From Microcystis aeruginosa W13-11 (lineage in GTDB: Bacteria > Cyanobacteriota > Cyanobacteriia > Cyanobacteriales > Microcystaceae): 21,908 bases of DNA. Under the pieces are notes generated by a model. That model did no database searches, was not told the DNA's origin, and saw only the letters and a list, made by a program, of their open reading frames with translations. Both the position numbers and the translations under genes were made by a program. This document shows, one piece after another, positions 5,552 through 14,795 of the stretch (positions within the stretch are counted from its first letter, which is position 1; every line of letters begins with the position of its first letter). The stretch spans positions 1 to 21,908 of the forward strand of contig JAADBR010000061.1 of NCBI GenBank assembly GCA_009995705.1, read 5' to 3'.

Positions 5552-7702
5552 TTACTCTCCCACCCGCCAAATTTTGATAGTTTTGTCACCACTCCCACTA
5601 GCTAAATAGCGGCCATCGGGACTATATACCACTGAGTAAACCGGACTAGAATGACCAGTAAGGGTACGCAATTGTTTTCCTGTTGCTACCTCCCAAATTT
5701 TGATAGTGTTGTCACGACTACCACTAGCTAAATAGCGGCCATCGGGACTATATACCACTGAGTAAACCTCCCCATAATGACCAGTAAGAGTACGCAAGTG
5801 TTTTCCCGTTGCCACCTCCCAAATTTTGATAGTTTTGTCACCATTCCCACTAGCTAAATAGTGACCATTGGGACTATATACTACTGAGTAAACAGAATGA
5901 CCAGTAAGAGTACGCAATACCACTGACCAAACCGAGTCAGAATGACCAGTAAGAGTACGCAATTCTTTTCCCGTTGCTACCTCCCAAATTTTGATAGTTT
6001 TGTCACTACTCCCACTAGCTAAATAGCGGCCATCGGGACTATATACCACTGACCAAACCCAGTTAGAATGACCGGTAAAGGTACGCAATTTTTTTCCCGT
6101 TGCTACCTCCCAAATTTTGATAGTATTGTCCCAACTACCACTAGCTAAATAGCGGCCATCGGGACTATATACCACTGACTCAACCGAGTCAGAATGACCA
6201 GTAAGGGTACGCAATTTTTTTCCCGTTGCTACCTCCCAAATTTTGATAGTATTGTCACTACTACCACTAGCTAAATAGCGGCCATCGGGACTATATACTA
6301 CTGAGTAAACAGAATGACCAGTAAGGGTACGCAATTCTTCTCCAGTTGCTACCTCCCAAATTTTGATAGTATTGTCCCAACTCCAACTCCCACTAGCTAA
6401 ATAGCGGCCATCGGGACTATATACTACTGATTTAACATCGTCAAAATGACCAATAAGGGTTTTATCGGGAAAACTATGTTCTGAAAATTTTTTTTCTTGT
6501 GGTGAGTTTATTGGTGAAATTTGAGTATTTATTTCCTGATTTTTAAAATAACCATAACCTTGCATTATTCCGACTCCTAATAAGAAAACCCCACCAATAG
6601 CAATTAATCCATTTCTCAGCTTATTCTTTTTAACCGGTTGTACTGGTGTTCTTTTGGGTACAGCTACAGGTGAAACCGGCGGAGAAGAATTAATCTTAGG
6701 AATAACTGGCGGTTGTTTTTTAGTTACAACAGGCTGCGGATTTGGTGCTGGTGGAGATGGTCTCTTAGGAGTTGTAGGAGGTAACTTTAATTGCTGTTCA
6801 ATCTCATCCAAACGTTGTAAAATAAACCTAGTATTAGCTGGTCTATTCTTGGGCAATCTTCCCATCAACTCGTCAATCAAATCCAATAATAACGGGTGAA
6901 TATTTTCCGTTTCTTCTCGCCAAGATAAAACATCATTAACCGCATCATAAATTTCTAAAGGATGTTTTCCGGTTAATAAATGTACAAAAGTTCGTCCTAA
7001 AGCATAAAAATCTGATTGAATCACCGCTTGACCATGTTGTTGTTCATTGGGTGTATATCCAGCTGAGGTAATACCTGTTACTTGTTGACCTTTTACCTTT
7101 TGGTGATAGGTTTGGGTTTCTTCCCTTGCTGTGCCAAAATCAATTAACACCAACTCGCCACTATTCCGCAGCATAATATTAGGGGGTTTAATATCTCGAT
7201 GCAGCCAGTTTTGTTTATGAATTTTATCGAGAATTAAAGTAATTTCTCTCAGCCATTTTAAGGCTCGTTTTTGACTTAACTTATCATACTGCTTTAGCCA
7301 CTGTTCTAAATTAATCCCCTCCACTTTTTCCATGACTAAACAGTGTAATATTTTCCCCTCTCTCGTGGAATATTGAAAATAAGCGTCCGCTTGAGGAACA
7401 CCGGTCACATTTTGACGACTCAACTCTAATAAAACGTCATATTCCCGTTTAAATAATTACACTGCCTTCGGTTCATTATTCCATTTTTCTTGTAATAGCT
7501 TGAGAATTTTGGCCGTAAAACCCTCAAAAACCTCATAAACAATGCCAAAACCAGTCGTATCACTCAATAACCGACTTACTCTATATTGACCATTTAACAA
7601 CAATTGAGAGCCGCAACTTTGACAGTAACGAGTATTCGAGTTATTATTACTCGGATGCTCCGGTTGAGAACAATCGGGATTAATGCAGTAACAGGGTTTC
7701 AT
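5552..7702 (-). pseudogene. Ser/Thr kinase with WD40 repeats, split by a TAA
   Basis: Read through, the gene encodes 716 residues. It starts with a Cys cluster (Cys4, 6, 11, 27, 30) of zinc-ribbon type, then the glycine-rich loop near TTGFGIVYEV and Lys65 in TAKILK. In-frame TAA 7457-7459 interrupts at codon 82. The frame then resumes unchanged with LFKREYDVLLEL, the HRDIKPPN catalytic loop (Asp170), DFG (188-190), a Pro-rich linker, one membrane segment (about 365-382) and seven WD40 blades from about 414. No indel is needed; one substitution, for example GAA to TAA, explains it. The kinase ATP site is thus cut from its catalytic loop. A TTG at 7423 could restart translation, but without the ATP-binding lobe. 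Substrates are unknown. Confidence 0.9.
5560..6470 (-). repeat. Near-identical 126-bp WD40 tandem repeats
   Basis: Seven complete blades share VVYSPDGRYLASGS and TIKIWEVATGK. The anchor CAAATTTTGATAG on the plus strand recurs at spacings of 126, 126, 165, 126, 126 and 120 bp. The 165-bp step reflects an extra 15-residue partial blade (TLTGHSDSVWSVVLR) joined to the next repeat, and two blades lack two residues (GHSVYSVV). This pattern of unequal exchange leaves DNA identity high enough for further expansion or contraction. Confidence 0.92.
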
Positions 7703-8122
7703 CTCGGCTATTTTATCGGGTGAATAATTGCAAGTTTTCCCTTACCTGTCTTTGAAGGCATTTTATCATAAGTCAGTAGTTATGATTAAATTGAAGAGAG
7801 ATATTGCATTTTTCAAAACGTCGTGCTTTGTAGGTTGATTCATGAATCAACGCTCTCTAGGGTTCTTTCACTCTCTCCAATGTCATTCTCTCCAATCCTT
7901 ATCTGGCAACGTTTTTAGTCGATTTATCGGAATAAATAGCTGAAAACCTCACCGCGCATCAGTTTTTCGGAGGGATGCTTACAAACAGCTGCTGATATAT
8001 CTGTAATAATTTAAGAGTCACTAATAATTGCTGATTGTTGGTATTTCTGCAAATCTGAGATGCAGCCAAATTATCCCCCCAAATTAGAAGGATAAATTAT
8101 CAAGTTTCTCCCTGATTTTACC
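7703..8122. other. Intergenic region with an 18-bp palindrome
   Basis: No gene is supported here. GTTGATTCATGAATCAAC (7834-7851) is a perfect palindrome following TGCTTTGTAG, in the style of a dispersed small repeat in Microcystis-like genomes. A weaker hairpin, TTATCC/GGATAA (8071-8076 and 8090-8095), lies just past the pxcA stop and might help end that transcript, though it lacks a good T-run. Confidence 0.5.
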
Positions 8123-9460
8123 CTATTCATTCATATTACGATAGGTAGCCACTGCCGAGGGAGAAATGCGATTGAGATAACGGAAAATCCAATATTTTAA
8201 GACTGTATCCAAGATAACGGGAAAAGTGGCAATAAAGAGAAAATTAAACTCACGATTTTCCGGTAAACCGAAATGACGACTTAACCCTTCTAGGATAACT
8301 TCCCAACCGTGGGGAGAGTGGAAACCAACAAATATATCGGTAAAGAGAATAATTAAAAAAGCTTTAGCTGAATCGCTAAGATTATAGAGAATGCCATCCA
8401 GAAAAGACTTGACAATCTCGATTTCTCGACGACTAAAAGCAACAACAAAACCAAAGGCAATCAGGGAACAAATATCGGCGAAAATATTAGCGATCTTATT
8501 CAAACCTCGCTGGCGAAATTCTTCACTTAGTACCGCTGCTTTTTTAGTAATTTCTCCCTCGATTTCTTCGTTAGATAATTTGGGTGCTAAACCAATCATA
8601 CCTCGAAAATGTAAAGCTTCCTCAAATCTTCTCAATTCCGAAAAAGCTTCTTCTTCTAAATCCTGATTGATAAAAATAAACTGTTCCTGTTGTTGGAAAT
8701 ATTTATTAACCAAGGGGGTAATCAGGAAAGTCTTGGTTAATTGCTGGGTTAATAAAGGAACAATAATTAACAGTAAAATAAACTTGAGAGAAATGGCTGT
8801 TTTATAACGAGAATTGCGAAATTTCTTTAAAACTGCCTCCTCCGATTCCTCCGCTTGGGGATCGATTTCCTGCTTAATGCGATTAAAAGTATTGACAAAA
8901 GAACGGGGTAGAATCCCCGGTTTTTCCGTAGCTTTTTGGGATTTATTACTTTTGATTATTTCCTCATCTTCAATACTACCCGCTGCTAAAAAAGAGCGAT
9001 TTCTGGAAGTTTTATTTTTGGCTGTTTCCTGCTCAAAATTTCTTTTCTGGAGACTTTTGGGGACATCTTGCAGCTCTTCTGGCCAATAATTATCTTGATA
9101 TTTTCCGATAATACTATCGATAAACTGAAGTTTTTTCAGACAAACATCTGTGGTGACAGTAATCACCCCATTATTAATTGTCGGTTGATTGGGTCCGAAG
9201 GTATTAACGATCGAGCGACTAGCTTTAAACTCCGTCAATCTGACTTTAATTTTTTGCAAATAACCTTTAACTTCTGCGATAAAATAGGAATTAGTGCTGC
9301 TGCCATAATTCGAGAACTCATTCGCCACTGTTCGTCCTTGAAAATGCTTGTCTTCTATCTCCTTAATCTTCAAAGCTGCATGATAGGCTTCATCTAAAGA
9401 ACGTTCAGGAGTTTGTAATAACCATTGATTAACACCTTGCAAAATCCGATTAAGATTCAT
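8123..9460 (-). CDS. pxcA: Proton extrusion protein PcxA (CemA family)
   Basis: This membrane protein is related to the chloroplast envelope protein CemA. In cyanobacteria PcxA is needed for light-induced proton release and for growth at acid pH. The protein has 445 residues from ATG 9460, with a long soluble N-terminal half (about 1-220). Four hydrophobic segments follow, near 222-241, 325-342, 365-381 and 405-424, with FTDIFVGFHSPHGWEV and FPVILDTVLKYWIFRYLNR as conserved C-terminal blocks. A TTG nine bases upstream is in frame, but ATG with MNLNRILQGVNQWLLQTPERS fits better. The neighbouring gene is divergent, sharing a 78-bp promoter region in which I see no clear boxes. Confidence 0.93.
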   Translation of the reverse strand: MNLNRILQGVNQWLLQTPERSLDEAYHAALKIKEIEDKHFQGRTVANEFSNYGSSTNSYFIAEVKGYLQKIKVRLTEFKASRSIVNTFGPNQPTINNGVITVTTDVCLKKLQFIDSIIGKYQDNYWPEELQDVPKSLQKRNFEQETAKNKTSRNRSFLAAGSIEDEEIIKSNKSQKATEKPGILPRSFVNTFNRIKQEIDPQAEESEEAVLKKFRNSRYKTAISLKFILLLIIVPLLTQQLTKTFLITPLVNKYFQQQEQFIFINQDLEEEAFSELRRFEEALHFRGMIGLAPKLSNEEIEGEITKKAAVLSEEFRQRGLNKIANIFADICSLIAFGFVVAFSRREIEIVKSFLDGILYNLSDSAKAFLIILFTDIFVGFHSPHGWEVILEGLSRHFGLPENREFNFLFIATFPVILDTVLKYWIFRYLNRISPSAVATYRNMNE

Positions 9461-9538
9461 AGGAAACAATTACTTCCACAAGGGAGAAAAGCTAGAGTAC
9501 CGATCAGTTATCTTAACAAATACAATCGAGAAAAAACG

Positions 9539-11656
9539 ATGTCAATCATACCAATTTGGATCGAAGGTGGCACGCGATCGGGAAAAACCACCGCTTTAGT
9601 CGGGGAATTTCGGCGCTGGGTGTCTCGCGATCGCTCAAAATCATCCCCACTTCCTCGATCGATCTTAGTTTTTGCTGCCAACGATGATAATAAACGGGAA
9701 TTAGCCGATCGATTAGCCATTGCGGTTAGGGGTAGCTATCCGATTCTCTGCAAAACCCCTTTAGGTTTTCTCACCGATGAAGTCATCCTGTTTTGGCCGT
9801 TAATTTTCGAGTTTTTGGGGCTAAAAGCGCAATTTCCCCGCCGATTACGCCCAGAAACGGAGCAGGAACTCGCCACTCGTCTCTGGCAACCAGCAATCGC
9901 TAAATTCTTCCAGCTTACTAGCATAAATGAATATCGTTTCGTGCGTCAAGTTCTCGATCTGTTACAATTAGCTGGCGCTAGTGGTGTTCCCGCAGAAAAG
10001 ATACCCGAAAGATTAGCCGAAGGATTATCAGAAACAGATCTAAAACGAGTTTTAGGGATTAATGAGCAGGAAATACCAGAAAAAGTGGGAGAATTAATCA
10101 TTCAATGGCGTGATTGGTCTCTAGAACGTGGTTTATTAAGTTATGGTATCATCTACGAACTCTATTGGCGCTATTTATTTCCTGATAGTCGTTATCAAAA
10201 GCAACTATTAAAACGCTTCCGGGGAGTTTTTGCAGACGATGTGGACGATTATCCGGCTATTGCCAAGGATTTACTCAGTTTTTTCCTCGATCACGATTGT
10301 TTTAGCGTTTTTACCTACAATCCCCAGGGAAAAATTCGCTTAGGATTAACTGCCGATCCCGATTATCTACACGAATTAGAGAAACGCTGTCAAATTATGC
10401 CATTATCCACCACTGAGGGGTTAGCTGCTCCGTTTAGCGAGACGATTCTCTCCTTAATCAGCGACGGTAACTATCTTAGCAATCTTCCGGATCAATTCAT
10501 CTCCCTGCAAACCACCTCTCGCGCTGAATTGTTACGGAAGACAGCCACCGCTATTATTCAAGCAGTCAAGCAAGGGGCAGTAAAACCCGAAGAAATCGCC
10601 ATTATTGCCCCCGGTTTAGACGAAATCGCCCGTTATAGCCTGATAGAAATTTTAACCGGTGCGGGGATAGCCGTTCAACCCCTGAACGAACAACGACCCC
10701 TGATCAGTTGTCCTCTGATTCGGGCATTATTGACCCTTCTCGCCCTTGTTTATGAAAATTTGGGGCGTTTAGCCCCCCAAGAGTCCATAGCGGAAATGCT
10801 GGTGATTTTTAGCCGTTATCGCTGGGATGAAGAACAAAATTTAATTCCCGATATCGATCCGGTTCGCGCTGGATTAATTGCCGATCATTGTTATCAAGTG
10901 GATCTGGAAAATCCTCGTTTATTAGCGATCGAAACTTTTCCCCGTTGGGATCGCTTAGGACAAAAAGCTTGTACTGCCTACGAAAGAATTTGTCACTGGA
11001 TCGAAGGGATGAAAAAACGGCAGCAGGAAGCCAAACTTTTTCCGATTTTTGTCTTAAATCAAGCGATCGAACAATTATTAAACGATGGCGAAAATTTGCC
11101 CTTCGATCACTTGGCAGCTTTGCGAGAATTAATGGAAACTGCCCAACATTTTTGGGAGATCGATCGCCGTTTGCGTAAGAGTGAACCCTCTTTTCAAAGT
11201 CCCAGCGAAACTATTAGTCAGTTTATCCAACTTTTGCGCCGTGGTACAATTACCGCTAATCCCTATCCTGTGCGACAATTTATTAAATCTTCCTCAGCAG
11301 TTACCCTGGGCAATATCTTTCAATATCGTTCTTTTCGTTCTAGTCATCGTTGGCATTTTTGGCTAGATTGTTCCTCTCCACTCTGGGAACAAGGAGGTGC
11401 TGCCACTCTTTTTGCCGCGCCAATTTTTCGGCGAAAAAGTCCCTATCAACCCTGGACAACGGAAGCAGAATTAGAGGAAAATCAGGCCCGTTTACAGAGA
11501 GTTTTAAGGGATTTATTAGCAAGGGTAAGCGAAAAAGTTATCCTCTGTCACAGTGATTTAGGAGTATCGGGAACCGATCAAACTGGACAACTTTTATACT
11601 TAGTACAAGCGGCAAAAGAATATGATTACAGCGTTTCTCATCAAGATGAAGTATAA
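9539..11656 (+). CDS. UvrD/AddB-like P-loop helicase-related protein
   Basis: The protein has 705 residues. Walker A is GGTRSGKTT at about 10-18. FADDVDDYP, near 231-239, resembles helicase motif II (DExx). Later parts such as EEIAIIAPGLDEIARYSLIEIL and LNEQRPLISCPLIRALL resemble the second RecA-like half of UvrD/AddB proteins. The end (ILCHSDLGVSGTDQTGQLL) looks complete. I chose ATG 9539 over an in-frame TTG at 9425 because the longer start would run into divergent pxcA and adds a non-conserved basic leader. Cyanobacterial homologues are often labelled recombinase family protein. The nuclease motifs of AddB are not evident, so a role in DNA repair is inferred only. Confidence 0.7.
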   Translation: MSIIPIWIEGGTRSGKTTALVGEFRRWVSRDRSKSSPLPRSILVFAANDDNKRELADRLAIAVRGSYPILCKTPLGFLTDEVILFWPLIFEFLGLKAQFPRRLRPETEQELATRLWQPAIAKFFQLTSINEYRFVRQVLDLLQLAGASGVPAEKIPERLAEGLSETDLKRVLGINEQEIPEKVGELIIQWRDWSLERGLLSYGIIYELYWRYLFPDSRYQKQLLKRFRGVFADDVDDYPAIAKDLLSFFLDHDCFSVFTYNPQGKIRLGLTADPDYLHELEKRCQIMPLSTTEGLAAPFSETILSLISDGNYLSNLPDQFISLQTTSRAELLRKTATAIIQAVKQGAVKPEEIAIIAPGLDEIARYSLIEILTGAGIAVQPLNEQRPLISCPLIRALLTLLALVYENLGRLAPQESIAEMLVIFSRYRWDEEQNLIPDIDPVRAGLIADHCYQVDLENPRLLAIETFPRWDRLGQKACTAYERICHWIEGMKKRQQEAKLFPIFVLNQAIEQLLNDGENLPFDHLAALRELMETAQHFWEIDRRLRKSEPSFQSPSETISQFIQLLRRGTITANPYPVRQFIKSSSAVTLGNIFQYRSFRSSHRWHFWLDCSSPLWEQGGAATLFAAPIFRRKSPYQPWTTEAELEENQARLQRVLRDLLARVSEKVILCHSDLGVSGTDQTGQLLYLVQAAKEYDYSVSHQDEV

Positions 11657-11728
11657 CCCAAGTTGGTATTGTAAAGTATTACTGAAGAAGGCTCCGATTC
11701 CCGCTTAATATTCATTTACGCACAGTCT

Positions 11729-12715
11729 CTAACTCTCTGCTAACCAGCGCACGGCATCCTTAGCGTGGTAGGTTAAGATAATATCAGCACCCGCCCGTTT
11801 AAAGCTGGTTAAAGTCTCTAAAGTCACTCTTTTTTCGTCAATCCAGCCATTTAACGCCGCCGCTTTAATCATTGAATATTCCCCCGACACATTGTAGGCA
11901 GCCACGGGTAAATTAGTCATTTCCTTGATTCTCCAGATAATATCCATGTAAGATAGAGCAGGTTTTACCATTAACATATCTGCTCCCTCTAATAGGTCTA
12001 ATTCCACCTCTTTTAAGGCTTCCCTGGCATTACCCGGATCCATTTGGTAGGTTCTGCGATCGCCGAATTGGGGGGTAGAATCAGCCGCATCCCGAAACGG
12101 ACCATAATAGGCAGAGGCATATTTAGCCGTATAGGAAAGAATCGGTGTATCACTATAACCCGCCTCATCCAATCCTTGACGAATTGCCTGCACAAAACCA
12201 TCCATCATTCCCGACGGTGCAATGATATCCACTCCCGCTTTTACCTGGGAAACGGCGGTTTTTTGCAATAATCCCAAAGTAGGATCGTTTAGCACCCTGC
12301 CGGTTAAATCTCCCGTTTGCAGATAACCACAATGACCATGGTTGGTATATTCACACAAACAAGTATCGGCAACAATGAGTAGATCGGGAACTGCCTCTTT
12401 AATCGCTGTGGCTGCTTTTTGGACAATACCATGATCGTGCCATGCTCCCGTCGCCTCTGTGTCTTTACTTTCCGGCAGCCCGAATAAAATAATCCCTGGG
12501 ATTCCTAAATCCCGCACTTCCTTGGCTTCATCAACAATTTTATCGATTGATAATTGGTACACCCCCGGCATCGATTTGACTTCCCGGGCAATACCTTCCC
12601 CCGTCGTGGCGAAAAGGGGATAGATAAAGTCATTGCCTGTCAAGACGGTTTCACTCACCAGACGGCGCATTTGAGGGGTTTGACGCAGACGACGGGGGCG
12701 ATGAATAGGAAACAT
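11729..12715 (-). CDS. hemB: Delta-aminolevulinic acid dehydratase (porphobilinogen synthase)
   Basis: HemB joins two 5-aminolevulinate molecules into porphobilinogen, a common step toward heme, chlorophyll and bilins. The 328 residues are the usual length. Visible are Cys119, Cys121 and Cys129 in [15 protein letters not shown], the Zn-type cysteine triplet, Lys198 in [14 protein letters not shown] and the Schiff-base Lys251 in [10 protein letters not shown]. Cysteines at the metal site suggest the zinc-dependent type rather than the Mg-dependent Asp-rich type. The gene is monocistronic and convergent with the helicase-like gene, with 72 bp between them and no clear terminator. Confidence 0.97.
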   Translation of the reverse strand: MFPIHRPRRLRQTPQMRRLVSETVLTGNDFIYPLFATTGEGIAREVKSMPGVYQLSIDKIVDEAKEVRDLGIPGIILFGLPESKDTEATGAWHDHGIVQKAATAIKEAVPDLLIVADTCLCEYTNHGHCGYLQTGDLTGRVLNDPTLGLLQKTAVSQVKAGVDIIAPSGMMDGFVQAIRQGLDEAGYSDTPILSYTAKYASAYYGPFRDAADSTPQFGDRRTYQMDPGNAREALKEVELDLLEGADMLMVKPALSYMDIIWRIKEMTNLPVAAYNVSGEYSMIKAAALNGWIDEKRVTLETLTSFKRAGADIILTYHAKDAVRWLAES

Positions 12716-12851
12716 AGTTTTTTGTGATTAAATCGGGAATCTGGTCTTTAGTTTAAATCTTTGCTGAGGATGAACACAAATCAATTCAGCCAGCTGCAGG
12801 CTGCCAGCAGCTATCCGCAATATTTAGTTATTTTGAGCTTAATCAAACTAT

Positions 12852-12871
12852 TTAGGTCATTTTTGACCTAA
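12852..12871. repeat. Perfect inverted repeat TTAGGTCA-TTTT-TGACCTAA
   Basis: An 8-bp perfect inverted repeat with a 4-base loop lies in the 424-bp gap between hemB (transcribed leftward) and the phasin-like gene. It could be a regulator site for either divergent gene or an RNA hairpin. It starts 137 bp before the hemB start. The symmetry is seen directly; the role is unknown. Confidence 0.5.
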
Positions 12872-12985
12872 TGCGGCTCTATCGTCATTCTGAGGGCGAA
12901 AAACCAGCAATTTGACCAAAATTTAATCTTTATAGCGATCACTTTTGCTGTCGCCACCACCTCATCTCTTTACAAAACTTTACCT

Positions 12986-13008
12986 CATCAGTGATCAGTT
13001 CACTGATG
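12986..13008. repeat. 9-bp stem hairpin CATCAGTGA/TCACTGATG
   Basis: A perfect 9-bp inverted repeat around TCAGT is followed by reiterated ACTGTTC/CACTGTTCACTGAT units at 13043-13062. GTGATCAGTGAACAGTG-like clusters are common intergenic repeats in cyanobacteria, so this is probably a dispersed repeat rather than a gene-specific site. No coding frame is supported in 12716-13139. Confidence 0.5.
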
Positions 13009-13139
13009 GCTCTTTTGGATGGAGGCGCAAGCGTTCACCGATTACTGTTCACTGTTCACTGATACCCAAAACCCATCTCCATTTGGGAGAAGGATCGTTT
13101 ATTCTAGAAAGTAAGAGCGATCGATTCAGGATTTTTGTT

Positions 13140-13505
13140 ATGCCCAACTTAGGTGATTTAGTCAAAAAAGCAGTTTATTTGGGCGTAGGCATTGCTACTT
13201 ATGCCGCCGAAAGAGCTGAAGTAAATTTACAAGAATTAAGAAATCAAGCCCAAAAATTAGCCGATGAGATGATTGCTCGCGGCGAAATAAACGCGGAAGA
13301 AGCAAGGAAATACGTTGATGAGTTGGTGAAACAGGCACAACAGCAAAACGTAGCAGCTAACAAATCTAATATTCCCCATGAACCGCGACGGATAGAAATT
13401 ATTGAAGATGAGGAAGACACCAAAGCAGCCGATCCAAAAGTAGATGAATTGCAGGAAAAGGTGGAACGTCTTCGGGAAGAATTACGGAAACTACAACAGG
13501 ATTAA
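13140..13505 (+). CDS. Phasin-like helical protein
   Basis: This is a 121-residue protein. MPNLGDLVKKAVYLGVGIAT is an amphipathic/hydrophobic N-terminal helix, and a long charged helix follows (LQELRNQAQKLADEMIARGE and AEEARKYVDELVKQAQQQ). A linker and a C-terminal coiled coil, VDELQEKVERLREELRKLQQ (101-120), complete it. The first part resembles phasin/PHA-granule-associated family proteins, widespread in cyanobacteria even without PHA granules. The ATG at 13140 has AGGA eight bases upstream; a 65-codon in-frame extension crosses repeats and is rejected. The next gene starts 59 bp later in the same direction. Confidence 0.65.
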   Translation: MPNLGDLVKKAVYLGVGIATYAAERAEVNLQELRNQAQKLADEMIARGEINAEEARKYVDELVKQAQQQNVAANKSNIPHEPRRIEIIEDEEDTKAADPKVDELQEKVERLREELRKLQQD

Positions 13506-13564
13506 AACCTAGATTTTAGCGGCAAATAATTAATTATTACCAGACAAGGGGCGCAAGTATAAAC

Positions 13565-13945
13565 ATGGACGATTGGCAGAAGGATTTTTGGGAAGTTATC
13601 GAAACTGTGGCACTGGGAATTGAAAATTTTTTCCAAGAAGTTACCCAAGCTATTGAAGAAATCAATGAGGAAATTATCATCGATCTGGAACAGTTTATTC
13701 AAGAGGTTTTACCCCAGGAATTAGAAGAATTTTTTAACCTCGATGAATCCCTATTTTCGGAATTAGATGAACCTCCGGATTTTATCCTCACTCCTAAGGT
13801 TAACCCCGATCCTAACACCCATGCTGCTTGTATCGGTTGCCGTAATTATCACGGTTATATCTACGGAGGCAATCTTCTCGTCTGCGGTTTCCATCCCTAC
13901 GGTTGGGATAGTGATAGTTGTCCCGATTGGCAAGCAGAGGATTAA
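13565..13945 (+). CDS. Conserved-looking four-Cys protein of unknown function
   Basis: I do not recognise a named family. The 126 residues fall into two parts. An acidic helical N-terminal region (1-70) is rich in Glu, Ile and Phe, with FFQEVTQAIEEINEEIIIDL. A compact C-terminal module (86-122) carries Cys89, Cys92, Cys107 and Cys119 in CIGCRNYHG, LLVCGFHPYGW and DSCPDW. CxxC plus two more Cys suggests a small zinc- or iron-binding fold. The gene is probably co-transcribed with the phasin-like gene upstream and ends at a hairpin at 13965. The product is likely cytoplasmic, with no signal peptide. Confidence 0.72.
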   Translation: MDDWQKDFWEVIETVALGIENFFQEVTQAIEEINEEIIIDLEQFIQEVLPQELEEFFNLDESLFSELDEPPDFILTPKVNPDPNTHAACIGCRNYHGYIYGGNLLVCGFHPYGWDSDSCPDWQAED

Positions 13946-13964
13946 TTATTTTCCTATAAAATCA

Positions 13965-13985
13965 GGTAGGGTTATTATCCCTACC
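13965..13985. terminator. Probable bidirectional terminator
   Basis: GGTAGGG (13965-13971) and CCCTACC (13979-13985) form a perfect 7-bp stem with a 7-base loop between two convergent genes. T-rich tracts follow on each strand (AACTTTTATC on plus, TGATTTTATAGG on minus), so it may end both transcripts. The T-runs are imperfect. Confidence 0.6.
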
Positions 13986-14024
13986 CATAACTTTTATCTC
14001 AAAGCAGTTATCTGTCATTTCTAG

Positions 14025-14174
14025 TTAAGAATTACCCTTGGAAGCATGGTAAGGTTCAGAATCAAAAGGCTGCATCCCCACATCGGGATATTCATCATTG
14101 TTGGGACTAAAAATGCGAGCGAAAGCCTCTGTTAGGTACTGGACAAAATTGTGTAACGTATCCTTGATATTCAT
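14025..14174 (-). CDS. Small 49-residue protein, unknown function
   Basis: The frame extends in-frame to 14270, but ATG 14174 has GAGAG about seven bases upstream and gives a plausible small protein. It starts MNIKDTLHNFVQYLTEAFAR (an amphipathic helix), followed by IFSPNNDEYPDVGMQPFDSEPY, a polar Pro-containing tail. It resembles short conserved cyanobacterial hypothetical proteins from memory, without a known role. It converges on the four-Cys gene across a shared hairpin. Confidence 0.6.
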   Translation of the reverse strand: MNIKDTLHNFVQYLTEAFARIFSPNNDEYPDVGMQPFDSEPYHASKGNS

Positions 14175-14795
14175 TGCTTTTCTCTCCGACTCTCGACAAC
14201 AATCTCTGTTCAACTTAGGATAAGGTTGACTCGCCCCTCCATCCCCATTATCTGGCCAGGATCTCATCAATTGTTGACTTTTGAGATAATTCTTGAATAA
14301 TCTTCATAAGACTTTATATTTTTTCTTGTTTATCTAAACCTTTATAATAATTCTTGTATTTTTGTAAAGGAAAAATTATTCAATTAAAATTAAATCGCTG
14401 AACAAATATTTAATTGTTGTCCAGAAAGGACTGTATCTTTGTTGATCATCATTTTGATTGTTTATTTAGAAATGTGACAGAAAAAAAAGGTTTTGGTCGT
14501 AGATGCAGCGAGTCAAGGTTAGCTTTATTGTTATTGAGCAGGAATTTGAAATTGCTAACTTAATTCACTTAGTGGTGCAGAAAACTCCTGAAAGACTTGC
14601 TGGACAAGGAGTCCGAGTTAGATAGGGGGTTAGGAGGAGCAAGTTTATGAGATGCTTAAGTTCCCCAAAGTCATCCCTAGGTTAGCCCCTCTCCTTTAAC
14701 TTCAACTACTTGAACAACTAGGTCAATTGATTAAGGGATAATCTCGATCGCACTAGCTTTGCTTTAGCCCACTGGACTTAGTTAGTACAAAAACA
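14175..14795. other. Long non-coding gap, no supported gene
   Basis: Apart from the leader of the small protein, about 520 bp hold no frame of convincing length or composition. There is an AT-rich part (14280-14480) and a GC-richer part with AGATAGGGGGTTAGGAGGAG (14619-14638) and GGTTAGCCCCTCTCC. It looks like decayed DNA, but I could not match it to a transposase. No terminator is evident for valS, which ends at 14796. Confidence 0.4.

Noticed and set aside
9425..9538. Longer TTG start of the helicase-like gene
   Set aside because: It runs into the 5' end of divergent pxcA and adds a basic leader without features.
12945..13139. In-frame 65-codon N-terminal extension of the phasin-like gene
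   Set aside because: It starts at a non-ATG codon and translates a hairpin and ACTGTTC repeats. ATG 13140 has AGGA at good spacing and begins the conserved-looking helix.
14275..14795. Transposase remnant in the gap before valS
   Set aside because: Parts look decayed, but no frame on either strand gave a recognisable transposase motif.
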